Notes: generated from the sequence alone by a model not told the origin. A stretch of DNA of 64,000 nt from Chinchilla lanigera (GCF_000276665.1 NW_004955404.1:29559838-29623837), one strand, 5' to 3'; positions 40,397 through 51,902 are shown, numbered from the stretch's first letter. Numbers and translations: made by a program.

Positions 40397-41870
40397 TTGT
40401 GTATGTTTACCCAAGCATCCAATAGACCCAAGATTTTAAAAAGTTTTCTTTTGATATTTCTGATAGAAGTACCGCCATCCAGTACAATGGCACATGAAAA
40501 ACCAGATTTGCAAGTTTTGGAGGAGATCAAAAGTGAATCATCAGATTACACATGCATGGATGATGAAGATGATCCATTATAGCAAAATACAGGCTTTCAT
40601 AGCAGAAGGGTGGTGTGAGTGGATGATGATGATATGATGATGATGACCTTGACATTGGCCATGTGTTTCTTGTGACAGTGAACTGGAACAAGAATCAGCT
40701 GATACAGACACAGGGAGTGCAGACCTCTTTGATTCAGAGGATTAAAAAACAGCAATGTGAGTACATATTTGATTAGTTGAAATGTTGCAAAATGGCCGTG
40801 CAACCAAATGGAATGATCCAATGTTAGAACTAAGTCTGAAAATGTAGGGAGGGTCTTGGCAGGGGTGAACGATATTGGACAGAATGCCAGCACTGCCATT
40901 CAGTGTTGGAAATTGTCACAGACAAAATGTTACAAGATGCTGGGAAAGATACGAAGGCTGAAATGGAAGTAAAATGTTCTGCATGCACCAATCACTATAT
41001 TCAAAAATGTATTTATTATGACACCTCAGGAGCTGAACTGAAAGCATTCATAGGTCTGCTGTACTTAGCACATGTTTCTCATGGTGATCACAGAAATGTA
41101 AAAGATTTATGGAAAAGTGATGGGTCAAAATGTGGCATAAAAATTTATGCTCTTGTAGACAAGAAGACTTATTATTTTTTAGTTTAGACATTTATCCTGA
41201 AACTCAGCCATCAGGTCCTTATTTGTATAGTAATAAACTGAATACTGTTGTGAACAGACTTGTTGCTCCCATCTCCCAAACTAATCAGAATGTGACATTT
41301 GACAACTGGTTTACTGGTTTCCAATTGATGTCACATTTGCTAATGGAGCACAAGTTGACCAGCACGGGAACAAATAAAAATTCCAAATGAAGTGAAACAA
41401 TTTCAAAGCAGAGAATTTTATAGTACAGTCTGTGAATTTCAGAAAGATAGAACATTTGCTTCATATATGACAAAGAACAGAAAACTGGTAATGCTGATGT
41501 CAACACTTCATCATGATGGAAACATTAATAGGGAAACCTCAACAAAACAGAAGTCTAAGATGGAAACTTTCCACAACAAAACCAAATGTGGCGTAGACGT
41601 TGATGATGAGTTATGCAGTAATGATGATGTCACTTGAAACACAGAGGCATGTGGCATAAATAGTTTGATAGCTTACAAAGAATATAACAAGTGGAAAACA
41701 TCATGGAGAAATCTTCCTAGAGGACTGGAACAGGAGATCATTTACAGAGGAAAGAAAAACAAAATATTTCTGCCCAGGAAACTATACAAAAAATTGTGGA
41801 GCACACGGATGAGCTGATAGGTGAACAGCTAGGTGCAGCATTACAAAGACCTACTGTGACAACAGGAAAT
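40397..41870 (+). pseudogene. Decayed piggyBac-type transposase
   Basis: Broken transposase of the piggyBac (DDE_Tnp_1_7) family. Visible in order: an acidic N-terminal region (ESADTDTGSADLFDSED, about 40690-40743); the block GAELKAFIGLLYLAHVSHGD (from about 41028); IKIYALVDKKTYYF (about 41140); a frameshift; then PETQPSGPYLYSN, VTFDNWFTGFQLMSHLLMEH (about 41290) and, in another frame, HHDGNINRE and KTKCGVDVDDEL (about 41580). The three Asp positions expected of the catalytic triad (ALVD, FDNW, GVD) are still present. Stops at about 40578, 40745, 41187 and 41388 and several frame changes destroy it. The jump from LWKSDG straight to KCGIKIY shows that the middle of the protein, about 100 residues by family comparison, is deleted. 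It cannot be functional as it stands. Confidence 0.85.
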
Positions 41871-42165
41871 CAAAAATGATGTCAACTGTTCCCTATAATA
41901 AAGTATAGGAAAATAAAACATACAATCAGTGTAAGCAGCATTTGTGTTTGGAACATGCGGCTGACATGTGTGAACACTGCCTTGGGTGTGACAGTTGAAG
42001 TAAAACTTATTTCTTATTTGTTTGTTTTTATACTGCATTTTACCTGGTTTTTATTTTTGATGTTATCTTTTAGGTTTTGTAAGCAAGCACACAGATGATG
42101 TGAAAATGTAGATGTCTATTTTAAGCACTCATTACATATTTGACATTTTATTTTATTGACATCTT
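41840..42165 (+). mobile_element. piggyBac 3' end, tandem unit 1
   Basis: The first of three copies of the element's 3' part. It holds the C-terminal cysteine-rich domain (CLEHAADMCEHCLGCDS then TGA, ending about 41998) followed by the 3' non-coding segment (tgatgttatcttttaggttt, tgatgtgaaaatg). The first Cys pair is lost to stops. Confidence 0.75.
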
Positions 42166-42365
42166 ATTTCCCGGGTAAGTGCAGGTTGTATAACTTAGTA
42201 GGAAGTTCTTGACAAAACAGGAAGACAAGAGAGGTGACAAGACTGCCAGAAGGGGAAGGAAAACTAAGCATACATGCTGTCAGTGTGTGAGACATGTGCA
42301 TAGAACATGCAGTTGTCATGTGTGAAGACTGCCTAGGGTGTGACAGTGGAAGCACAGCTTATTTT
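42166..42365 (+). mobile_element. piggyBac 3' end, tandem unit 2 (left part)
   Basis: The second copy of the cysteine-rich region (tgctgtcagtgt ... ggtgtgacagtgg, ending about 42352). It aligns base by base with units 1 and 3 but is frameshifted. Its 3' non-coding half resumes at about 42925, after an LTR-like insert. Confidence 0.72.
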
Positions 42366-42924
42366 GGGGATAGAGTTCTTGATGGAGACCACTACGAAGC
42401 AGACCTGAGCAGGACTTAATCAATTGGCTTTTCATGTTCACTGGTGAATCTATCCAAGGCCCAGGCTCTTTATCTGGAAATGGTACACTCATAGTAAATG
42501 AACCTCTGTGAGTCACTAATCCCTACTAGAACCTGTAGTGGTGGATAAAGCCAGAAAGCCTCAAAGGACAAGACAAGATCACAGCCAAGGACACCTGGAT
42601 CAGATCTCACCTAGATAAAGACTATAGCCTCAGGTATCTCATTCTTCAGTGGATTAACTTAAAACCTTATTTAGCGAAGTCCTTGAGTGGTTCTGCCCTT
42701 CTTAAGTACTCCCCTCCCTTCTGATAACCAAATAAATATGGTCGATCCAGAGAAGATCATGGTCTTAGCCCTGAGAGAATTATGAATTATGTGAGAGGGC
42801 TTTGATCCTCCTGGAGCCCTGAAATCATTCCATTTGCTTCTTTTTATTTAGCCTTCACAGTACACTCATTCAGGAAATTGTCGACCTGATCACCCCGCAA
42901 TAACTAAAGGATATTATTAACCCC
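42366..42924 (+). mobile_element. Probable LTR inserted in piggyBac unit 2
   Basis: About 560 bases with no similarity to the piggyBac units on either side. It contains AATAAA near 42732, as in a retroviral LTR. Removing it restores the about 355-base period of the tandem units, so it is a later insertion. I could not fix the ends or a target duplication. The LTR label is by appearance only. Confidence 0.4.
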
Positions 42925-43090
42925 ATAAATTCTATTGGCATTTTCACTGTAGTTTATACAGGAATTTATTTCTGATGTTATCTTTTAGGTTTGGTAAGGA
43001 AGTACACAGCTGATGTGAAAATGTTGATGTCTATTCTAAGCGCATAACACATATTCAAAATTTAATAATTTATTTTATTGATAGTTTATG
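42925..43090 (+). mobile_element. piggyBac 3' end, tandem unit 2 (right part)
   Basis: Continues the interrupted second unit: ggcattttcactgtagttta, then tgatgttatcttttaggttt and tgatgtgaaaatgttgatgt. The same order of motifs is found after unit 1 and, more diverged, after unit 3. Confidence 0.72.
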
Positions 43091-43480
43091 TTCCTATTAA
43101 CTACACACTGTATAATAAATAAGAACCTCCTGGCAAAACAGCAACACTACTGAGGTGTCCAGTATGTCCTGTAAAAAAGCAGGAAAACAAAAGAATATGC
43201 TGTCAGTGTAAGCGATGCATGTGTACGGAACATGCTGCTGTCACTTGTGCAGACTGCCTTAGGTGTGATAACTGAAGTAAAGATTTTTTGTAGAGTGCTA
43301 CTGGCATTTTCACTGTAGTTCATATGTAAATTTATTTCTGATGTTCTTTTTTATACTTTGCACACCAAAAACCAGTTGATGTTGAAAATTTTGATTTTTT
43401 TTATAAACAATAAATATAAAAAATGCAATACTTTATTTTTGTGATATTTTTCCTATGAAGTACTCATTGTTTAATATAAT
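43091..43480 (+). mobile_element. piggyBac 3' end, tandem unit 3 with open cysteine-rich domain
   Basis: The third copy, with the best-preserved cysteine-rich domain. From 43156 it reads CPVCPVKKQENK, then ICCQCKRCMCTEHAA, then CADCLRCDN and TGA at 43273-43275. The CxxC, CxxC and HAAxxCxxCxxC pattern is that of piggyBac C-terminal domains. The 3' non-coding sequence follows to about 43480. Confidence 0.78.
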
Positions 43481-43554
43481 TAAACTCATAAAACTAAAAT
43501 TAATAATTTATCAATAGAAATATTCTAAAGAATAAATGTGGGTCTAATAAACCC

Positions 43555-43675
43555 ACGTTTATGTGCCTGGATGACCAAATTAACCTTATGTTCCAAATTG
43601 CCCATGCTGGCCTTAACTTGGAATCCTCTGGCCTCAACTGTGATTACAAGCATGCACTGTAAAACCTGGCCACAG
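43555..43675 (-). mobile_element. Diverged B1-like SINE
   Basis: Contains catgctggccttaacttgga, atcctctggcctcaactgtg and attacaagcatgcac, the reverse of a B1 body. Directly follows the piggyBac relic. Confidence 0.6.
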
Positions 43676-43687
43676 TTTTTAAGGATA

Positions 43688-43918
43688 GCTATTGGTGCTT
43701 GCTAAATGAGAGGAATTTCTCTAAACACTGTATAAACATTAACATTTCATCATTAAACAACACTTTGAGTTAATTGTTATTCCCATTTTATAAATGAAAC
43801 AGAGGCACAGAGAGGTCAGTCTGCCCAAAGTTACCCAGTCCGTAAGGGACAGAGCCAGGATTCAAAGTTACAGTGTCTGACCTGAGAGTCCAAGTTCTGA
43901 AAGCACATGTCTTTTCAG
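43688..43918 (-). mobile_element. MIR SINE
   Basis: The reverse of the MIR core: ttattcccattttataaatg, agaggcacagagaggtcag, gggacagagccaggattcaa. An ancient mammal-wide SINE. Confidence 0.87.
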
Positions 43919-44511
43919 GTCTCAGGTAGTACCTAGCAGAATACCCTGCTCTGGTCTTCACGGTTTATGAATAAAAGCTATTCACTAGTGTGAAATCATT
44001 GCTTGGGATGCCTGAACAAAGCGAAATTCATTAAAAAGAAAATACTACTGGAACTTTGAAGGTCACCAAGCACAGATTAGAAAAACAGTAAGCTTCCAAG
44101 ACCAACAAAGTTGCCAGTGCTGGTACATTTTTGATAATAAAGAAGCTCTTCATTCAGTGCTTATTTTGAGCAGATGACAAAAACAGCATAAAACATAACT
44201 GCACTGTTTTGAGTTTAGTCGTACTCTCTCTTCAAATGTACATATCACTCTTAAAAATACCCAACAGTAGCAATGTCATCACCTGTGTCAGACTTGAACA
44301 GATCTAGTACTTGTTTGGGAACTAAAGTTCAAAATCATATTTAAAAATTTGAAGCTTTTATCGAAATTGAAAATTTTTTACTTAAATACACATTTTTGAA
44401 CATGTGATCTTATTCAAAATAAATGCTTAAGATTATTAAAGTTGTGAATAACATCATGTTTTAAGGCACCTTTAGTAGCTTTTCAAAATCTAACTTTATA
44501 AGAGAAAAATA

Positions 44512-44623
44512 GGGGCTGGGGATTTAGCTCAGCAGCAAAAAGCACCTGCCTGGCAAGCTCAAGGTCGTGAGTTCAGTTCCCGGTACCGGAGAAAAACCAA
44601 AAAAAAAAAAAAAAAAAAAAAAA
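44512..44623 (+). mobile_element. ID SINE, young
   Basis: Same young ID form: gggctggggatttagctcag, ggtaccggagaaaaaccaaa, poly(A) to 44623. I could not define a clear flanking duplication. Confidence 0.92.
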
Positions 44624-45496
44624 TGAATCTAGTACAATTTGAGTCTTCCAGAAAAAATTGTCCTTTATGCAATCAGTACACTGGATGTCTATTTTAGAGC
44701 TTTCAAAATTGTTTGTATTTAGAACAAACTATTTTGCTCTATCCATCAAATGTTTTTTTCAACCTAAAAGTCAATGTGATAGTTTTCTCTCTTTAATTCA
44801 GAAAACTTAGTTTTCTTTGATGACTTACAGAGCTTTAATAAAAGTACCTTGCAAAATATTGCAATCACTTGTATGTGTTAAAAACCAAAGCCAAAAATCA
44901 TTTGAAAGTCTGTGTGATATCTAGCAGAAAGGCCCTGCTATGATAATGTATCCTTTAGTTCTCCTCCACCCTTGGACTGGCACAGTTACAAGGACATGAC
45001 CCTTGGAATCCAAGTAAATTGCAGTGGAAAGCAACCCATAGAAGAGAGTGTTGCATTCTTTGCCAAATTATCACTTTCTGGAAGATATAAGTCAGTCTTG
45101 AAGAAGTTACCACAAGTTTATTTGAAACAAACCACCAATGAGTATGCATGGTGTGTACACATAACTTTCAGAAAAGGATAATAATTATATCATAAAAGGA
45201 TGATCTGTGTTTCACCTACAATGTAAGGTCAGCCTAGATCCTTCTCAAAGACAATAATTATAATCTTGTCACCAATCATTGTTTCATGATTACAAATGTA
45301 TTTGTGCATTATACAAGGTTTCAATCAAAAAAGAATCACATGATCCCATAAAATTATGTTGCCTAATGACATAATAGCCATCTTTGTTTGTCTAAGTATA
45401 CCCTTTGATGTTCTAGCAATTACAATATGGCCTAACAATGTATTTCTGAGAAGATAGCCCCATCATTTAGTGATCTTCAAAAATAATTTGTTTAAA

Positions 45497-45670
45497 TCAA
45501 GTGTGTTGGCACATGCCTATAATCCCAGCTATGCAGGAAGCTGAGACAGAAGAATCTCAAGGGCAAAGCCAGCCTGTGCAATTTAGCAAGACCCGGTTGT
45601 AAAATAAAAAGGCCTAGGAGGATGTATCTCAGTGGTAGAGCACTCCAGAGATTGATTCCCAGTACCAAGA
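45497..45670 (+). mobile_element. B1-ID dimer SINE
   Basis: B1 half (ggcacatgcctataatccca) followed by an ID-like half (ggatgtatctcagtggtaga, attgattcccagtacc), running directly into a purine simple repeat. Confidence 0.85.
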
Positions 45671-45742
45671 AAGAGAAAAGAAAAGAAAGAAGGACGGAAG
45701 GAAAGAAGGAAGGAAGGAAGGAAAGAAGGGAGGGAGGGAGGG
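45664..45742 (+). repeat. (GAAA/GGAA)n simple repeat
   Basis: Polypurine run with changing unit (gaaaag, ggaa, gggagg), grown from the A-rich tail of the adjacent SINE. Confidence 0.9.
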
Positions 45743-46709
45743 CATAAAATATGTCAATTACCAAAGAATATCTTAACAAATGCTATAGTTGCCTTTACTA
45801 AATCAGAATGCAAGGAGCTCAAAGATGAATGGCTCTAATAGCTAACCCTTGCTTTTATCCTTTGGACGAGACAGAATTAATTACTAGGACAATTTTCCAG
45901 CTTTATAGCCAATTTTAATCCTCTGTTTTCAAACTCTGGGTTTAATCTGATGGTATTTGTAAGCAGTTTTTATTAGTCCATGGACAATGATGTCTGAAAA
46001 CTCCTGGATGCCACCAGAAAACTGGAGAGAGAAAACAAACAATAAAACAGACTTTTGAAAGATCAGGCGCATTAGGTGATGAGGCCCACAGATGGCAAGT
46101 GGAGTTTCAGAGAAGAAAATGTAAAATAATTCAGCTTGTGGAGACAAGAATTCAGTTAGCGACTTGTGGAAAACTAACTGGAAATAAGAGGTTCCTTCGA
46201 TACTGTTGCACTATACAAGCGGAGCCACAGGAGGAAAGCCAGAGGATGGCAGGGATACGCACTCAGAAGGCTCTCGTCCATGCTCAGGTGTATGGGTCAG
46301 TGGAGGTTCATTCCATCACCAGCCTTCTATAATTGCCAAGGTAAGAAAAAGGGTCTGGCCAACTGTACTCTAGTACAGTTGGAGTCATACGGCTCCTGCC
46401 TCAAAGTGGTAAAAATTTCTTCCATCTACAGATCATACTCCAAAAAAAAATCATATGACTATGAAACTCTGAATAAATAAGGAAAATATGCAATCATACC
46501 ATCTGACCAGAAGGACTGAATGGACTTAGTGTAGACACTTAATGTGTAACACTGCTTACTACAATAGCCTCTTATGTAAATGATTCCTGTTGCTGAGCAA
46601 ACTTACAGCTACAATTTACTGTAAATGGTTTGGCCAATTTCCATATATTTTAGAATCTCCCGTTTTTGTCATTGCTCAGCTCTAAATTCATGGTGACTCT
46701 GTCTTTGTT

Positions 46710-47445
46710 TTATGTGAAACTTAAGAATACAGCTCCTTTTGTATGTATATATTTTTATCATCTTTTATTATTAATTCTTAACTTGTGATCAGAAATCACA
46801 GTCTGTATAAATCTGACTTATTGAAATTTGATAGACTTCCTTTTGCCACTTAGTACACTATCAATATATGGAAATCCTACTTGTGTTCTTGAATTATTAT
46901 GTATATGTTGTATCTGTTGGGTGTAGTACACACATATAAACATAAAAATATAATATTTATGTAAATTTATAATATTTATTTAGATATATAACTCATGTAT
47001 ATTTACTTGATCAAATTGCTTAATTATGCTATCCAATCTTTATTTCAACTACAAGTTGAAAAGTATTTAAATGTCCTATTATGGTAATATACACATGAAA
47101 ATATATATTTGTTATTTTATATACTTTATGAATACATTTTTGATATTTGTATCTCATCTGTGGAGTATGCATGCATCCGTTCATCCATACCTGTTTCCAT
47201 ATAAGTCTATCTCCTTATCTATATCAGTTGATCTTTCAAATGATTTTCTTTTTATCTCTGTCATATTCTGGATGAATTTCTTAGTATTACCTTTTAATCT
47301 ATTCATACTACTTTTATTTTCCCAGCTTCGAGTTTATTCAGTCTACAGGGTCTTAAAGATTTTTGCAAAATTTCCCATTTCCTTAGAATGATCTACTTCT
47401 TTAATATTTCTTTTATGCAAACATATTTAATCTGGTCTGTTTAAA
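46710..47445 (-). mobile_element. Antisense L1 fragment
   Basis: T-rich text (cttaacttgtgatcagaaat, tttgatagacttccttttgc, ttgaaaagtatttaaatgtc) follows the order of reversed L1 ORF2 sequence. AT-rich microsatellite-like patches are embedded. Confidence 0.55.
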
Positions 47446-47494
47446 ATAGCAATTTTATTTTCAATTAGTCCAAAATTATTTATTTTCCAATACA

Positions 47495-48175
47495 ATAACC
47501 CTTACTTGTTCACAGAGGATACATTTCAAGATCCCCACTGAATGTTTGAAGTCACACATATTACTCTTTAGATACCATTTCCCCATATACATAACTGCTT
47601 TAAGGTTTAGTTTATAAATTAAGCACAGTAAGAGATTAACAAAAATCTAAAAATAAAATAGAAAACATAATAATGTACTGTAGTAAAATTTCTGTGATTA
47701 CGGGCTCATACACAAAATATATTCTAGTACTATAGATTTTAGCAATCTCAGCCTACAATTTTTTATCTGTCCTTATTTAGTTGAATATTTTCACCTTTTT
47801 CAGTTAAGAAAGCAAGTTATACCTTTTTAGTCATGTATGAACTACTTGCATTATTATGCTTGTGGTTCCAGGCCATTATTAAGTATAATAAAGGTTACTT
47901 GAACACAAACACTCCAATTCTGAAACAGTCTGATACAAGACACCTGCTAAATGACTAATGGGCATGTGACATACACACATGGATATGCTAGACAGAGGGC
48001 AGATTCATGCTTCTGGCAGGATGGAGCAGAATGACATGAGATTTTATTATGCTGCTTGGGATGGTACTCAATTTAAAACTTGTAAACTGTTTAGCTCTTC
48101 CCATCTAAGTTTTTTCAGATCATATTTGACTCCAGGTCACTGACAGTATTTAAGGCAAAACTATGCATAAGGGGG
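47495..48175 (+). mobile_element. Tigger-type DNA transposon remnant
   Basis: Order of remembered Tigger-group motifs: ttcacagaggatacatttca, ataaattaagcacagtaaga, tactgtagtaaaatttctgt, cttgaacacaaacactccaa, aatgactaatgggcatgtga and actcaatttaaaacttgtaa. No open transposase remains. Confidence 0.7.
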
Positions 48176-48257
48176 AGCCGCTGTATGGATTTTGCTTTAT
48201 TTTCTTGCTATCTTTCTCAGCACCCTCCAGACCTTCTCACTGTACTGTATTCCCAAT

Positions 48258-48345
48258 CTTTTATTTTTTATTTTGAGACAGAATCTTGCAGAATCACCCA
48301 ACCTGGGCTTGAACTTGCAGAACTCCTGCTTCTGCCTCTCAATGT
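48258..48345 (-). mobile_element. Partial B1 SINE
   Basis: Begins tattttgagacagaatcttg, then aacctgggcttgaacttgca and ctgcttctgcctct. The rest of B1 is missing. Confidence 0.65.
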
Positions 48346-48435
48346 TCATTTTCACTGTATGTTTTACAGTTTTGAGTTTTAGATCCACCTTGAGCTGATG
48401 CAAATTTTTTTCCTCTCTCTTTCTCCTCTCTACTT

Positions 48436-48536
48436 AGAAGTTTTGCTTTTGTTATATTGTTTTTGTTCTTTTCTCTTTAAAATAAAAAAAATCAGCAAAA
48501 ACAAAACAAAATAAAATAAAATAAAATAAAATAAGC
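48436..48536 (+). mobile_element. Very short L1 3' end copy
   Basis: gcttttgttatattgttttt, then ctctttaaaataaa and a tail of repeated AAAAT. Nearly identical to the end of the L1 at 50.22-50.31 kb. Confidence 0.75.
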
Positions 48537-48580
48537 AGCTCTAGATCATACTTGTCATACCCCTCCACCAACCTCTAGGA
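48537..48580 (+). repeat. Shared L1 3' flank (copy at 50313-50355)
   Basis: gcagctctagatcatacttg followed by tcatacccctccacca recurs after the second L1 tail with few differences. The match extends beyond the A-rich tail. Confidence 0.75.
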
Positions 48581-49579
48581 CCTGTAGTCTCAAATCAGAT
48601 TCTCCTTTGATGGCTCAGGGCTCTTATTCGACCATCATGTTAAGATAGTCAGGAGATTAGGTGGCTTGTGGCCAAGCTTGGTTACAGAGTTTGAGTCTGT
48701 CCTGCTGTCTTCCTGGCACTCAGAGTTATAAGCTATCGCCCCGGACAGCAACTGACTGCACCTGTTTTCTTCTCTGCTTCCTATGTGGAAGGAAAAGAAG
48801 AGGTGGGAGGAGAGTGACTCTCCCATCCTCTAGCCCATTGCTCCCTGGCCTGGGAACTGGTGTCCTCTGTGCCTCTGCTGCTTTGGCTACTGAGAATGGC
48901 AGTCCTGGGGCTCCAGTGCCTACTTCCTTCCAGCTCCTGTTCCGTAAAGATGATTGCCCCATTTTTATTTTTTATTTTCTTCTATTCCATTCTCCTATGC
49001 TTACATGTTTGGGTGCAAGGTGTGGTCCTGGAGTGACTCAAACTATGAACTTTGAATGTCATTTTGACAAGAAGTCTGCATCCTTTCATTACCTGCCCTT
49101 AAAAGCTAAACAGTGCATCATAACTGTGCATCACAGCATAGTCAATGTGCTCTCTCTGCATGTTATAGCCTCGTTCCACATCAACCTCCAGTGCACCACA
49201 TACTGTACATACTTAGTCAACATGCCCGTCCTTGCTCAAGGGGGACATTACAGTGGTTTTGTACTTCTCCTTTGTATATAAAAAAGAAATTAATTGCATA
49301 AAATATCTACCCATAAAAAGAAATATTAAATGTTTCACATCTGTCCCTGTGTAAGGGTTTGATGTGTATCATTTTGAAAGGGGCAAATGGACAGTGACTG
49401 CAGTTTGCCTGTCTGCTTCTGCCACCTCAAAGTTGCAGGCCCATGACTCTGGTTTCCACATCCTGCTCATTAGTAAGGAAAAGCGGATAAAAAGAGGTGT
49501 TGGAGGGAAAATTAATATGAGCTGTAATGCATTTGAAACCATGGATAGGCAGCATTTCTAAAATAAATAGTTCATTCTG

Positions 49580-50312
49580 GGTATTTTTCCAGAAGAGCTG
49601 AAGACATACCACAGTGATATATGAGCACCCATGTTTATAGCAGCGCAATTTATTATAGCTAAGTCTTGGAAACAACCCAAGTGTCCATCAACTGAGGAAT
49701 GGATAAAAAAGGTGTGGCATTTCCATAAAATGGAGTATTACTCAGCTATAAAGATAAAGTAAAGGCTTTTATAAATAAATGGATGCAACTAGAGACCTAA
49801 GTGAAATAAGTCAGACTCACATGTGTACACAAAGTATTGCCTCCCTAGTGTAAGAATGTGAAAAGGTAAATAAAATCTGAAAGGTCCAATGGATATTGTG
49901 AAAAGGAAAGAAACTGCTCAACTGGGATGAGGGAAAAGAGAAAAGAAAACAAGAAGGAAAAAATATGTATATATATATATATGTATACATATATATACAT
50001 ACACACAAGACAGCTAAGGTAATTATACTACTAATTTCTATTGGTTTATTGAAAGGAACAGTTAATGTTTAATTGATTGATCAATCTTACATGTCTAGAT
50101 CTGGTTATCTGAGTAACCACTTTGAATATAACAGTACGTAATACAACAACCATTGTTAATTTCCTATCACCTTGTTTTGAAATTCTGTTATCATTTTTAT
50201 TATTTTTATGTGGCTTTATTTATTTATGTCTTTGCTTTTGTTATATTGTTTTTGTTCTTTTCTCTTTAAACTAAAAAAACCAGCAAAAACAAAACAAAAT
50301 AAAATAAAATAA
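49580..50312 (+). mobile_element. 5'-truncated L1 with 3'UTR
   Basis: ORF2 C-terminal part (ggaaacaacccaagtgtcca, atggagtattactcagctat, tgaaataagtcagactcaca) followed by the lineage 3'UTR (gtgaaaaggaaagaaactgc, TA-rich stretch) and an AAAAT-rich tail. Confidence 0.85.
49968..50008 (+). repeat. TA/CATA-rich microsatellite in L1 3'UTR
   Basis: tatatatatatatgtatac with CATA units. The corresponding place in the 14.1 kb L1 tail also has CATA repeats. Confidence 0.8.
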
Positions 50313-51035
50313 GCAGCTCTAGATCATAGCTGTCATTCCTCTCCACCACCTCTCCACAAAGAATAGAATAAAGAGGATGAGGGCGGTATACATTTGGATT
50401 TGTTTTAAATTGTGAAAAGCTGTTCTTTTAAATTTACCATCTGTTGCTTCAGAACTTCAAAGTGGCTATGGTAACCGCTCAGGGATAGCAGACTGAACCA
50501 TGCTATAATTGGGTATGGTTTGACCCCTACCGTGCCTTTCTCATGGAGAGAGAACAACTCATTGTTAGTATTGTCAGATGAAGACAGTTTCTCTGAAAAT
50601 ATGTTAGCTTTCTGATCAGTGTATAGCAGAGATAAGAATTAGTTATAGACATTGTTGTTAGTCACTGAGTTGTAAGGTGCTAATTCTGAGAAAAAAACTC
50701 TCCCATCTTCCTGAGCTGAATCTCAACACATAATAAAGTAGCTCGGTATTTTTTACACAAATCTCAAATAACACTAAGTAAATATATTTAAGCCACACTC
50801 TTAGTCCTTCTTGGAAAACAGAATGATTTACATCACTGTCAGATTTCAGATTCAATCCCCTTTCTGAAGATATTTTTGAGTTGAGGATATGAACAGGAGT
50901 ACACTGTTGATAGTGGTGTTAATGTGTGCACTGCGGGATAAAGCAAATGAATATTATGTTTGTTTGATCAAGAACTGGTATCAACAGAGTAAGAGAAAGC
51001 TATTTCTAAGATGGATAAGTTTGACTTTAGAGTCT

Positions 51036-51178
51036 GCCAGGTGTGGTGGTGCGTAGTGCTGAGTACAGGGGAGGCGGAGGCAAGAGGATGGCTGGAAGTT
51101 CCAGGACAGCCTGAGCTATATATCAAGTTCAAGGCCAACCTGAACTATACAGTGAGACTCTGTTTCAAAAAAAAGAGC
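51036..51178 (+). mobile_element. B1 SINE
   Basis: gccaggtgtggtggtgcgta, a diverged middle, gttcaaggccaacctgaact and an A-rich end. Confidence 0.85.
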
Positions 51179-51810
51179 TCTGAATTGAATTAGAATACTA
51201 GTGTAAACACACTCATATTTTTTCATAAAAGAAAGTAATGTATTTTGGGTACTCTACTAAAATAGCTTAGCACTATTGATCAACCCTACACAATTGTCTG
51301 GGTTGTGATCTTCAAATACTATTTGACACTCATAGAGGAAAGATTCTTGAGAAAAGAAAAGCTGATCAGAGATCAAGGTAGGAAATGTACTATACGATCC
51401 TATAATTCTCACCATAAGTGAGTAGGATTTGTATCATGAAGACTCAAGAATCAATATGAATAAGCTGTTAGTGTCCAAAGGTGGAACCATTGTAGCATCA
51501 ATGAAATTATAAAATGTCATGGATGAAACATTAAATCTATGAGTCTAAAATGATACTTTAACTACAACACTGTAATTCTGCAGTATTTCTTGAATGGCAC
51601 TGCTTCCACTTAAGAATTGTTGAAAATTTTCCCAAACTTTAACAACTCTGATGAGGTAAGGTATTAGACCCTGAAGTACACGAATGTAAACTGTCTGGGA
51701 CACAATTGGTTCCCAGGGAGTGGAAGTTAAAAAATTATTGTGAAAAAGTATTAGTATGGATAAAGGCATTGATTTTACCCTGTTTCCTTGTGTGTCAAAG
51801 AAAACCCGCA

Positions 51811-51902
51811 AACGGGCTGGGGATTTAGCTCAGCGGCACAGTGCCTGCCTGGCAAGCACAACGTCGTGAGTTCGATTTTTGGTACCGGAAAAAAAAAAAA
51901 AA
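51811..51902 (+). mobile_element. ID SINE, young
   Basis: ID body with a short tail. The 14-base duplication aaagaaaacccgca is at 51797-51810 and 51903-51916. Confidence 0.93.

Noticed and set aside
40618..40645. GATGAT repeat as a coding microsatellite
   Set aside because: It is the acidic N-terminal part of the broken piggyBac frame, with no independent significance.
44972..45181. 69-codon plus-strand frame with protein-like sequence
   Set aside because: Looked at as a possible exon. No matching splice signals and no family recognised.
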